64,000 bases of DNA, from the NCBI GenBank assembly GCA_020692355.1, contig JAIMKP010000001.1:99165-163164 (forward strand), read 5' to 3'. The first letter of the stretch is position 1; every line of letters begins with the position of its first letter. Origin of the DNA: Desulfosporosinus sp. GTDB taxonomy: Bacteria > Bacillota > Desulfitobacteriia > Desulfitobacteriales > Desulfitobacteriaceae. The notes beneath the pieces were generated by a model. That model was not told the origin of the DNA and did no database searches. It was given only the letters and a program-made list of their open reading frames with translations. Shown in pieces: positions 46,226 through 54,431 of this stretch. Position numbers and translations under genes: made by a program.

Positions 46226-46271
46226 TAGCGAGGCGGACTAACCTCCTGCTGTTAATCCGCCCCTGATGCCT

Positions 46272-46769
46272 CTATTCACCTTTTTTCTCCGCTGGCTTTT
46301 CCTTGCTTTCCTTAGCCACAGACTTTAACTCATCCCGGTTACGCCGCAGGGACTGGAGGGTCTCCTGCAGTCTGGTATCCACATGTTGAAACAGTTCATC
46401 TGCGTACTGAGCTGCCCCGGCTTTCACCTCGCGGGCAAAGCCCTGGGCCTGACGAACGATATCCTCCGCATAAGCCTGAGCCTGCTTAGCCACTTCGTTC
46501 TCTTCGGCCATTTTCTCAGCATACGTTTTGCCCCGCTCCACAATCTTCTGGGCTTCGGCCTGTGCCTCATTTAAAATTCGCTGGCGTTCGTTCAACACCC
46601 ATTTCGCGTCCTGAATTTCTTCAGGTAAGCCAGCCCGGATTTTATCCAGAATCTCAAAGATCACCGTATCATCCACTAACACTTTTCCGGTCATCGGGAT
46701 TTTTGTCCCCCGATCCACGATTTCCTCCAATTCATCCAAAAGAGCTAGAACATCCTTTTCCAAATCCAT
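46272..46769 (-). CDS. Coiled-coil protein (DivIVA/ATPase-E-like), unknown function
   Basis: A 165-residue soluble, strongly helical protein. The N-terminal part (KDVLALLDELEEIVDRGTKI) is followed by a coiled coil of about 80 residues rich in Glu, Ala and Gln (RQRILNEAQAEAQKIVERGK) and a Lys/Glu tail (SKEKPAEKKGE). Homologues next to ylbJ/rsmD in Clostridia are annotated as ATPase or DivIVA-like; neither activity is supported by a motif. The likely role is structural or scaffold, and this is a weak inference. Confidence 0.75.
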   Translation of the reverse strand: MDLEKDVLALLDELEEIVDRGTKIPMTGKVLVDDTVIFEILDKIRAGLPEEIQDAKWVLNERQRILNEAQAEAQKIVERGKTYAEKMAEENEVAKQAQAYAEDIVRQAQGFAREVKAGAAQYADELFQHVDTRLQETLQSLRRNRDELKSVAKESKEKPAEKKGE

Positions 46770-46876
46770 CCTCTCCTTACTATCTTAAAATATATCGGCT
46801 TTTCTGCCACTATCAATAGCATATATCTTTTGTTACTATTCAGGTATTCAGAATTCAGAGTTCTGAATACTCCCAG

Positions 46877-46924
46877 AGGATAAAGAATTGTCCAAATCTA
46901 TGATTTGGCAACTATTCTTATCCT
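46877..46924. repeat. Palindromic repeat AGGATAAAGAATT...TATTCTTATCCT (copy 4)
   Basis: Arms AGGATAAAGAATTGTCCAAATC and GATTTGGCAACTATTCTTATCCT around TAT. The loop sequence AAATCTATGATTT is identical to the element at 1255-1300. Heptamer repeats (TGACTCC) follow at about 46949-46967. It lies between rsmD and the coiled-coil gene. Confidence 0.75.
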
Positions 46925-46984
46925 GGTGAGGATAAATTGTTCTCTCAAACTGACTCCTGACTCCTGAGTAGTTACTATCTTTTA

Positions 46985-47530
46985 TCAATTTGTGAGTTGC
47001 AGATACCAAATCCTCGTATCGCCATATTCTCCCGTTTTGCGTACTTCAAAACAATCCGGTGCTACCAGATCCTCATCTCGCGCGGTTTCCGCCACTATAA
47101 CCCCTCGCTGGGCAAGGCAGCAAGGGCTGGCTAAGGCATTAAGGGCCCTCTCAACCAATCCTTGGTGATAGGGAGGGTCGAGAAAAATGATATCATAGTT
47201 TACCGCCTGCTCGTGGGCAAGATATGTGAACGCATCCATGTGGTACAAATGCGCCCTCTCATTCGCCTGACTTAGGCGCAGATTCTCCTCAATGATCTGC
47301 TGCGCCAATGCGTCTTTTTCCACAAGCACCACCTGTCCCGCCCCGCGCGACAAGGCTTCCAACGCTAAATTCCCTGTCCCGGCAAAGAGATCCAGAACCA
47401 CGGCTTCCATAAGCCTGTCCTGCAGTACATTAAAGATTGCCCCTTTAACCTTGTCCGCTGTGGGGCGGGTCGTCCTTCCAGGTACGGCCTTGAGTCGCCG
47501 CCCCTTCATCTCGCCCGCAATAATCCGCAT
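46985..47530 (-). CDS. rsmD: 16S rRNA (guanine-966-N2)-methyltransferase
   Basis: A 181-residue SAM-dependent methylase from the ATG at 47530 (RBS AAGGAGAG), starting MRIIAGEMKGRRLKAVPG. Motifs are RPTADKVKGAIFNVLQ, the SAM loop VLDLFAGTGNLALEALSRGA and the catalytic IIFLDPPYHQG. The longer upstream frame is not needed. The gene often adjoins coaD in Firmicutes; that neighbour is not visible here. Confidence 0.94.
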   Translation of the reverse strand: MRIIAGEMKGRRLKAVPGRTTRPTADKVKGAIFNVLQDRLMEAVVLDLFAGTGNLALEALSRGAGQVVLVEKDALAQQIIEENLRLSQANERAHLYHMDAFTYLAHEQAVNYDIIFLDPPYHQGLVERALNALASPCCLAQRGVIVAETARDEDLVAPDCFEVRKTGEYGDTRIWYLQLTN

Positions 47531-47769
47531 GACACTCTCCTTCACAGTCCAGGTTGTACGTAGCCTATTTTTAGTATACCACAAAGCATAGGCCTCTTTC
47601 CAAATTCGCAGCATAAATACTAAAAAAGTGCTTATACTAAGCCAAAGTAAACGATTCACAAGTAAACTCCCCCCCAACTTCTTCCTTTCGTTCTCCTCTC
47701 TGGTCACTGGTCTAAGGGCCAGTGGCTTTTTTAATGAAGATTCCCGCATCTTAGAAGGAGGCTAGGGTA

Positions 47770-48756
47770 ATGAAACGATCCGAACTTTACCGTCACCTTA
47801 ATGTCAATCTGGACTTAGCGGTCGAAGCCCATGAAATTCTGCGCGGCGAAACGGGGGCAGAAGTGCCCGGTGTCCGCATGGACGAAGAGATTTATGACCA
47901 CTCCACCGTGACCACCATTACAATCGAAACGGATGAAGGGGTCAAAGAGATGGGCAAACCCAAAGGCCGCTATGTCACGATCGATGCCCCTGATATTCGC
48001 AAAAACGACTATGATATCCATCACGAGATCACTCAAACCCTAGCTAAGAAAATCATTGAACTCATGGAAGTTAATGAGGATGCCAGTGTCCTCCTGGTAG
48101 GCCTCGGCAACTGGAACGCCACCCCAGATGCTTTAGGACCGCAAGTGATCAGTAAAAGCCTCGTGACTCGACATCTCTTTAATTATTCTCCCGATGAATT
48201 AAAAGGGAAGCTCCGTAAAGTCAGTGCCATCGCCCCCGGCGTGTTAGGGTTAACCGGTATCGAAACCGCTGAAATCATCCGTGGCATCGTCGAACACGTC
48301 AAACCCAATCTCGTAATCGCCATTGATGCCCTCGCAGCCGGTTCTCTCGATCGGATTGGGACAAGTATTCAACTTGCAGATACCGGAATTCACCCTGGCT
48401 CAGGCGTTGGCAATAACCGTACCGGGATTAACGAAGAATCCATCGGCTGTAAAGTCCTAGCCATCGGGCTTCCTACGGTCGTCAACGCCGCCGTCATCGC
48501 CGGAAACTGCCTCGATGTCCTACTTGACGAACTCAAAACTAGCCCGACGCTTTACAAGATCTATAAAGGGTTAAACCCTTCCTTCATGCAAGGGGTCATG
48601 GAAAAAGTCCTCTCACCTTACAACGGCAACCTTATGGTGACCCCAAAAGAAATCGACGGCTTAATCGAAAGTACCGCCAAAATCATCGCCGGTGCTTTAG
48701 GGATGAGCTTACACCCAGGAATTGACCACTCTGATTACGCACGCTACATTCAGTGA
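47770..48756 (+). CDS. gpr: Germination protease GPR
   Basis: Spore protease that degrades SASPs during germination. The 328-residue protein has the N-terminal propeptide-like start (NVNLDLAVEAHEILRGE). GPR signatures are VLLVGLGNWNATPDALGPQV, VIAIDALAAGSLDRIGTSIQ, DTGIHPGSGVGNNR and LNPSFMQGVMEKVLSPY. An AGAAGGAGG site precedes it. A strong terminator follows, and a mini-gene resembling a GPR substrate lies convergent to it. Confidence 0.96.
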   Translation: MKRSELYRHLNVNLDLAVEAHEILRGETGAEVPGVRMDEEIYDHSTVTTITIETDEGVKEMGKPKGRYVTIDAPDIRKNDYDIHHEITQTLAKKIIELMEVNEDASVLLVGLGNWNATPDALGPQVISKSLVTRHLFNYSPDELKGKLRKVSAIAPGVLGLTGIETAEIIRGIVEHVKPNLVIAIDALAAGSLDRIGTSIQLADTGIHPGSGVGNNRTGINEESIGCKVLAIGLPTVVNAAVIAGNCLDVLLDELKTSPTLYKIYKGLNPSFMQGVMEKVLSPYNGNLMVTPKEIDGLIESTAKIIAGALGMSLHPGIDHSDYARYIQ

Positions 48757-48762
48757 ACCAAT

Positions 48763-48793
48763 AAAAGGAGCAGGCTACAGCCCGCTCCTTTTA
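48763..48793. terminator. Bidirectional terminator between gpr and the SASP-like gene
   Basis: AAAAGGAGCAGGC-TACA-GCCCGCTCCTTTT with A and T tails on both sides. It can serve both convergent genes. Confidence 0.9.
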
Positions 48794-48808
48794 TTCATCC
48801 GGAGATAT

Positions 48809-48934
48809 TTACTTCGTGGTGTTGGGAAAGCGCTTGTGCTTGCGGTTCGCAATCCCGATTTCTTGAGCCACTTCATATTTGAAAGTTTCTAATTCGGGGG
48901 TCAGTTGGACCGTTGGTTTTCCCTCTGCAGCCAT
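48809..48934 (-). CDS. Short alpha/beta-type SASP-like protein
   Basis: A 41-residue open frame with AGGAGGTGG 6 bases before the ATG. It contains LTPELETFKYEVAQEIGI, which is close to the first conserved block of alpha/beta-type small acid-soluble spore proteins. The second block and DNA-binding C-terminus are absent; the end (NRKHKRFPNTTK) is basic. It is convergent with gpr, the protease for this class. It is either a truncated SASP or a miniature member. Confidence 0.65.
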   Translation of the reverse strand: MAAEGKPTVQLTPELETFKYEVAQEIGIANRKHKRFPNTTK

Positions 48935-49066
48935 ACTTGCCACCTCCTCAAATCTTAGCCTTGCGGCAGGCCTACATCGCTGCCGCCGACTTCTTTTTAA
49001 CTTTCAAACTTTAACTTTATTATCTTCTAAGACGACAAAAACATACCCGGTAAATCATACCTAATG

Positions 49067-49471
49067 TTACCCATTCATGAGCCAAAAATATTCATAGATG
49101 GCTAAAATAATATTGATAAAACCTAAAAGCAAAAGGTTGTAAAACCAATTTCGCGGATATCGCCAAAAATAGAAGATTATATTCACAACGAGAATGATCA
49201 GAGAGCATATCAACCATCTTGTATAAAATTCCGGGTGTGGAATCAATAAATTACCTATCCAGATAAAAGGTAAAAAGATAAATATCGACGTAAAAGTCAA
49301 CATTAAATAACCGACTAACCGGCGCAAATCGTCGACAGTGGGCTTGGTTTTGGGTTTGCTGTTTTGATCGGGCTGATCTCCTGCTTCTGACTTAGGATGT
49401 CTAGTGATAGGTGAGTCACGCTCCTTTGGATAATCCGTGTGCCTTATTATAACATGATGCAAATCCCACAC
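49067..49471 (-). CDS. Small membrane protein of unknown function
   Basis: A 134-residue protein with a polar N-terminal 45 residues (rich in Lys, Pro and Asp) and three hydrophobic segments (LTFTSIFIFLPFIWIGNLLI, LICSLIILVVNIIFYFW, NLLLLGFINIILAIYEYFW). No family is recognised. The start is uncertain; it could lie further inside. It stands between the spore genes and the anion-transporter gene. Confidence 0.55.
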   Translation of the reverse strand: MWDLHHVIIRHTDYPKERDSPITRHPKSEAGDQPDQNSKPKTKPTVDDLRRLVGYLMLTFTSIFIFLPFIWIGNLLIPHPEFYTRWLICSLIILVVNIIFYFWRYPRNWFYNLLLLGFINIILAIYEYFWLMNG

Positions 49472-49613
49472 ACAATGGTCCTATGTATGGTATTATGGGT
49501 GTGGCAGGTATGACTCCTTACCCTGAACGAAGCGTAAAATTTAGCGAAATGGGGTCAATGCATGAATGCTTTCTTGAACTTGGCAACTCAGGTCTTGATA
49601 AGGACCATTTTCT

Positions 49614-51110
49614 TTAAAATGGCTTCCAAATAGGATATCCTATTAAGGCCCACCAAGGAACCATAACAATGCTAATATAAAGGATGGCTAATAAGGTTAA
49701 CGGTGTTCCGGTTTTCATAAATTCTTTAAATGAGAATTCCTCTGACCCATAAGCCACGAGACAAGCTGTGACTTCCATGGGGAGGATCATTGCATAGGTA
49801 TCCAGATTCAAAATAGCCAGCGTAAAGGCAACCGAATTCATCTTTAAGAGAGGGGCCATCGCAAATACGATCGGAGCCATCAACGTAACAGCACCCACGT
49901 TACTAATGATCCCTAAACGTAAAACTTGAACCATTACCATGATAAAAATCAGTATACCGAACCAACCCCAAGCCGGAACTAAATTAACCATTTGAGTAGC
50001 AAGAAATTTATCAAGTCCTGTTTTGTCAAACGCCGTAACCAAGCTCAAAGCACCCGCTAAAAGGAACCATGTTCCCCAAATGGTTTTTTGCTGAACGTTT
50101 TTCCAATTTAGAGGCAATAGACCAGGAATGAAAACAATCCCAACAGCAAGCAAAGTGACGATACCTGTGTTAATTTTGTGGAAGCTTCCTGTTGCCCATA
50201 AAACGACTGCGATCAAAAAACAGGCCAAGACGGTCCATTCAGTTGCTGAAACCGGTCCAAGTTTCTGATGTTCTTCCTTAATCTTTTGCGTACCCCCGCT
50301 CACATCTACATTTTTTAATTTAAAACTTCTAACTATCCACCACCACATCATGGGAAACATTCCCAACATTGGCCAATGAATCCATAGCCAACCTCCCCAG
50401 GTAATACCCGCATGTGCCTTTGAGTTTAATATATTGGTCATAATAACGTTAGGCATATGCCCTGTCATAAAAACGGGAGCAGCGTAAACCGCGCCAAAAC
50501 CTATTCCGGCCATAGCCAGAGCTTTACGGGCTCTCTTTTCCTCAGGAGTGTCTCCCAGAAGCCTATTGACACCTTGAACAATTGGTAGATACATACCGGC
50601 TCTGGCAACAGTGGCCGGTACCAAGAGTGCACTGATAACATGGGCTACGAAAATACCCGACAATAGATTCGGTATCTTAGGTTTTACTTTAGAGAGAATG
50701 GTTAGGGCAATTCGCTTATCCACCCCTGTCACTTGCATTACAGCTGCCAAGATGAAGGCACCCAGACAGAGGAACGCCTCATTGCTCGTAAATCCGTTAA
50801 AAGCGTCAGCAGGTTTAGGAAGGGACCCGGTCAATACGAGCAACACAGGAATCATCAGACCAGAAATACTTTTGGGCAAGCCATCAGTAATCCAAATGAC
50901 TATAACCCAGCCAGTCGTTGCTAATACAGCCCTGGCTGCAGGACTAAATGCTTTGGATATAGGCACAAACTGAAAGATCCCAAAGAAGATGAACCAGGCT
51001 AAAATAAACCCAATAATTGACGTACGCGGACTCAATCCAGCTTCAAATGCGTTGTTAGTAAACCATAGTCTTTTTCCCGCTTCATCATTTTTTCTTTGAG
51101 GAATAGACAT
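49614..51110 (-). CDS. DASS-family (SLC13) anion transporter
   Basis: A 498-residue sodium-coupled or exchange carrier for dicarboxylates, sulfate or related anions. The ATG at 51110 follows GGAGGTG. About 12 hydrophobic segments are seen. Family features include SNEAFLCLGAFILAAVMQVT near the first helical hairpin and ISNVGAVTLMAPIVFAMAPL near the second. The last gene of the Apr/Hdr/Flx-like cluster, it starts 26 bases after FlxA, so it may take up the substrate of that system. The anion cannot be told from sequence. Confidence 0.88.
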   Translation of the reverse strand: MSIPQRKNDEAGKRLWFTNNAFEAGLSPRTSIIGFILAWFIFFGIFQFVPISKAFSPAARAVLATTGWVIVIWITDGLPKSISGLMIPVLLVLTGSLPKPADAFNGFTSNEAFLCLGAFILAAVMQVTGVDKRIALTILSKVKPKIPNLLSGIFVAHVISALLVPATVARAGMYLPIVQGVNRLLGDTPEEKRARKALAMAGIGFGAVYAAPVFMTGHMPNVIMTNILNSKAHAGITWGGWLWIHWPMLGMFPMMWWWIVRSFKLKNVDVSGGTQKIKEEHQKLGPVSATEWTVLACFLIAVVLWATGSFHKINTGIVTLLAVGIVFIPGLLPLNWKNVQQKTIWGTWFLLAGALSLVTAFDKTGLDKFLATQMVNLVPAWGWFGILIFIMVMVQVLRLGIISNVGAVTLMAPIVFAMAPLLKMNSVAFTLAILNLDTYAMILPMEVTACLVAYGSEEFSFKEFMKTGTPLTLLAILYISIVMVPWWALIGYPIWKPF

Positions 51111-51136
51111 AATAAAGCACCTCCAGCTTTCATCAT

Positions 51137-52012
51137 TCAATACTCAGAAGAATACCTCTTTAAATCCGCTAGTCTAAATACAGGTCCGTCCAGACACACA
51201 TAACATGAGCCAATATTGCACCGTCCGCATTGTCCGATGCCACACTTCATCCTCATCTCCAATGTGGTTAAAACTTCTTCAGCCGCAAAACCCAGCTCTT
51301 CCAAAACAACGATGCTATTCTTGATCATCGCAGGCGGGCCACAGACAAGGCAGACAGTGTTGTCCGGTGCAGGCTTCAGTTCCCGCAAAAGATTGGGCAC
51401 GAAACCGACGTGATGTTGCCAATCCCGATCTCCTTGATCCACCGTAAGGGAGATCGCAAAATCCTCAACCGCTACCCATTCTCCGGCAATTTCCCCTTTA
51501 AAGGCCAAATCCCCCGGTGTCCTGGCACCATAAACCAGGTGTATTCCGCCGAAATCACTCCGGTGCTTGATACAAAAGCGGACCAAAGACCGAAGCGGGG
51601 CTAGTCCGATTCCCCCTGCAACAAAGAGAAGATTTTTGCCCCGGCAAAATTCCAGGGGAAAACCGTTGCCGTAAGGACCACGTAAACCCACTATCTGCCC
51701 AGGCTCCACTTCATGCAAAGCACCGGTCAGCGCTCCCACTTTCTTGATGGAAAACTCCAAGTGATCACCCGCATCGACCCCGGAAAACATCCCTTCACCC
51801 ACACCTAGCAAGGAAAGCATAGCCACTTGACCAGGATTCAAAGAAAAGGGAACCTTGCCATCCAACCCAACAACATACAGCGTTTTTGTATCATGCGTTT
51901 CTGTTATAGCACGAGTGATTTGGGCCTGGACGGGAACAAGAGGATTGATACGCCGCACATCATCAACTCCAGCTAAACGCTGTCCTGAAAAGGCAGCAAC
52001 TTCAGGCATCAT
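51137..52012 (-). CDS. FAD/NAD(P)-binding reductase subunit (FlxA/AsrB/HydG type)
   Basis: A 291-residue ferredoxin-NADP reductase-fold protein. It has a FAD domain (GVDAGDHLEFSIKKVGALTG, LRGPYGNGFPLEF), an NAD domain (LLFVAGGIGLAPLRSLVRF, CLVCGPPAMIKN) and a C-terminal [2Fe-2S] site in CGIGQCGRCNIGSCYVC. In Flx and Asr complexes this subunit exchanges electrons with NAD(P)H. It overlaps flxB-like by 11 bases. Confidence 0.88.
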   Translation of the reverse strand: MMPEVAAFSGQRLAGVDDVRRINPLVPVQAQITRAITETHDTKTLYVVGLDGKVPFSLNPGQVAMLSLLGVGEGMFSGVDAGDHLEFSIKKVGALTGALHEVEPGQIVGLRGPYGNGFPLEFCRGKNLLFVAGGIGLAPLRSLVRFCIKHRSDFGGIHLVYGARTPGDLAFKGEIAGEWVAVEDFAISLTVDQGDRDWQHHVGFVPNLLRELKPAPDNTVCLVCGPPAMIKNSIVVLEELGFAAEEVLTTLEMRMKCGIGQCGRCNIGSCYVCLDGPVFRLADLKRYSSEY

Positions 52013-53018
52013 TTTCCACCTCTTTTACCAATTCCATGATCTTGGTAATCTCCAGACCGACCGGGCATTTGGCGAGGCAACGGCCACAGCCTGTACACAA
52101 ATACTTTCCGTAACGCTGAGGAAAATAGCAGAGTTTATGCATAAACCGCTCACGGACTCTTTCCCTTTTCCCCGGCCGGGGATTATGCCCTCCGGCCATG
52201 CGCGTATAGCCAGAAAACATGCAACTGTCCCAACAGCGGATCTTACTCCCGCAGTGGGCGTTGTCCAGCTTTTCGGAGATATCGAAACAATGACAGGCGG
52301 GGCAGAGATAAGTGCAAATTCCGCAGTTCAGGCACTTGCTCGCCACTTCCTCCCACAAAGGATGCTCAAACATTCCCGTCAATTTTTCGGTAATCCCTTC
52401 AGTCTCTACCTCTAACGCAAATTCCAGGGCAGGAACTGGGTTTTCCCGGCCGGAAACCGAGAGAAGATCATGCTTCTCCAATGTTTCCAGCAACAGTCGC
52501 CCTCTGTCCGAATTGGCCTCTAAACCATAATATTGATCATAATCATACATCTGCAGATCTGACTGGCGATGAGCCAGAGGATCAAGTCCCATGGACTGGC
52601 AAAAGCAATGAGGACCCGCTTTGGCGCAACTCAAGGCGATAATCGTTGCCGTTTCCCTCCGCTCTCTATAGAGTTCATCAACGAACTCTCCGTCCAGAAA
52701 CACATCGTCCAGACAAGTGATGGCTTGTAAATCGCATGAACGGATCCCAAAAAGGATCAACGGAGCATGATGGTCAGCCACAGGCTTAACCGTCTCCTTA
52801 CCACGCCCGGTTTCATAACGATAAAGTGTCTCTGTCGCTGGAAACAATATTTCTTTCGGGCTGATCGCCGTATTCGTTTGGAGCCAAACTTGCGTTTTTT
52901 CCCCGCCGTAAGGAACAAATCGGGTGATCCCGTTGCTTTCGGCCGGAACATATAGTTTTCCCAATCCGGCGAGAACATCTAAGACAAAATGCAAATCGCC
53001 CTTCTCCAAGAACATCAT
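52002..53018 (-). CDS. 4Fe-4S protein of the AsrA/HydB/FlxB type
   Basis: A 338-residue electron-transfer protein from the ATG at 53018 (RBS GGGGGTGAGG), starting MMFLEKGDLHFVLDVLAGLG. It has an N-terminal AsrA-type domain with GIRSCDLQAITCLDD and SCAKAGPHCFCQSMG. Two [4Fe-4S] motifs follow (CLNCGICTYLCPACHC and CTGCGRCLAKCP). It is the presumed partner of the FAD/NAD subunit. It overlaps flxC-like by 4 bases. Confidence 0.86.
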   Translation of the reverse strand: MMFLEKGDLHFVLDVLAGLGKLYVPAESNGITRFVPYGGEKTQVWLQTNTAISPKEILFPATETLYRYETGRGKETVKPVADHHAPLILFGIRSCDLQAITCLDDVFLDGEFVDELYRERRETATIIALSCAKAGPHCFCQSMGLDPLAHRQSDLQMYDYDQYYGLEANSDRGRLLLETLEKHDLLSVSGRENPVPALEFALEVETEGITEKLTGMFEHPLWEEVASKCLNCGICTYLCPACHCFDISEKLDNAHCGSKIRCWDSCMFSGYTRMAGGHNPRPGKRERVRERFMHKLCYFPQRYGKYLCTGCGRCLAKCPVGLEITKIMELVKEVENDA

Positions 53019-53992
53019 GCCCTCACCCCCTTCGCACACCGGAACAACCCGTCGAAATCCGGCCATCCGTACATTTCTAAAGGCGGTTTAAGCGTTTCAT
53101 CAATTCCGGCATCATAGGCCTCCAGCAGTTTGTTTACTTCTTGACCCAGAAACTGATTGAGAGCCATAAGCGGGATCCCCACAGGACAAACACGTTCACA
53201 TTCTCCGCACGTTGTGCACCGCCCGGCGACATGATAGGCCCGGATCAAAGCATTAAACATATTTTCGGTTGGAGACGAGCCTTTTCCCACCCACAGGGAA
53301 TGTTCCGAATCCATAATACATTCCCGGCAGGAACAGGCAGGACAAACATTGCGACACGCATAGCAACGAAGGCATTTGGAAAAAGCTTTCTGCCAAAAAT
53401 CATACCGGTCGTCAGAACTCAAACCTTCTAATCGTTCCACAATGCCTGAACTGACGTAACTTCCGTCTCCGGTCAGATCTCCACCCATCAGCCCTGTCCC
53501 TGCGTCCAAATCGTCCGGAACGTTCAAGGACTTGTCGACTACCGCTTCTCCGACGGTCCTGTCGGCATATACCGGATTGGGATAACGGCATTGCAAACAT
53601 TTGGAGAGCAACGGTAATTCATGAGGCTCTTTCTCATCGTTTACGGCTGATTGATCACGCATTCCTGCGCAAGGAACCCCTATTGCCACAATGTTTTCCT
53701 TTCGAACCTGATTGTCCTGAATCAGCCTGACTACGCTGCGGCTGTCGCACCCTTTGACAAAAACAGCCACCTTTTCATTTTTATTACGGTAGTCCAGAAG
53801 GTACCCGCTGAGATTGGGCACAGCAAATTGGTCATACCATAGCCTGCCTGCATCTTCCGGTTTCCTCACAAACACCGGTGGACTGAGATACCAGCGGCTG
53901 CCTTTTTCCCAACCAATTACGGTTTGTACGATACCTGTCTCCAATAACTCCCGTGCTATTTCCTGCATTTGCGCAATCAGCTGTTTCATCAT
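53015..53992 (-). CDS. 4Fe-4S protein (FlxC / F420-hydrogenase beta-like)
   Basis: A 325-residue protein. The N-terminal half has VFVKGCDSRSVVRLIQDNQV and IGVPCAGMR, then CLQCRYPNPVY. The C-terminal half has ferredoxin motifs CLRCYACRNVCPACSC and CTTCGECERVCP. It is encoded between the MvhD protein and FlxB with 4-base overlaps on each side. That tight coupling argues for a stable complex. Confidence 0.84.
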   Translation of the reverse strand: MMKQLIAQMQEIARELLETGIVQTVIGWEKGSRWYLSPPVFVRKPEDAGRLWYDQFAVPNLSGYLLDYRNKNEKVAVFVKGCDSRSVVRLIQDNQVRKENIVAIGVPCAGMRDQSAVNDEKEPHELPLLSKCLQCRYPNPVYADRTVGEAVVDKSLNVPDDLDAGTGLMGGDLTGDGSYVSSGIVERLEGLSSDDRYDFWQKAFSKCLRCYACRNVCPACSCRECIMDSEHSLWVGKGSSPTENMFNALIRAYHVAGRCTTCGECERVCPVGIPLMALNQFLGQEVNKLLEAYDAGIDETLKPPLEMYGWPDFDGLFRCAKGVRA

Positions 53993-54417
53993 TCATCCCT
54001 CAATTTCTTGTTGGGCCCCAAGGCTCGTACCGTTTTCTCCATCGCATTGATTCTGCCCGCCAGTGACTCAGTTTGTCCTTGATTCAGGCCAGCCCCAACC
54101 AGCCAAACCTGAAACCTTTCCGTCTCCAATCCCAAAAATTCCAGAAGCCTGCGCATCAGCACCAAGCGATTTAAGGTGGAAGAAATCCCTTGCGCCCAGG
54201 GGCAGCCACGACATTCGCCGCCAGCCAGAAAAAGCCCGTCCGCTCCCTTTTGCAGCGCCCTAACCACGAGTTGTGGATTCGCTCTTCCCAAACAAGGCAA
54301 TGTGATTAAACGGACTTTTGCGGCCCCCGCCGGACGGTCATCCCTACAATGCCTACAGGCAAAACCGACAATGAGCGGTTCCCATTGTTCGGAGACAGTC
54401 TCTAAGACATCCGGCAT
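53989..54417 (-). CDS. MvhD/FlxD-family iron-sulfur protein
   Basis: A 142-residue protein of the hydrogenase delta/FlpD family. Cysteine motifs are GFACRHCRDD, LPCLGRANPQLV and GGECRGCPWAQG. MvhD proteins bring electrons into HdrA. A second MvhD domain is present in the neighbouring 617-residue protein. The overlap with flxC-like is 4 bases. Confidence 0.85.
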   Translation of the reverse strand: MPDVLETVSEQWEPLIVGFACRHCRDDRPAGAAKVRLITLPCLGRANPQLVVRALQKGADGLFLAGGECRGCPWAQGISSTLNRLVLMRRLLEFLGLETERFQVWLVGAGLNQGQTESLAGRINAMEKTVRALGPNKKLRDE

Positions 54418-54431
54418 TTCTGTCCCCCCCT

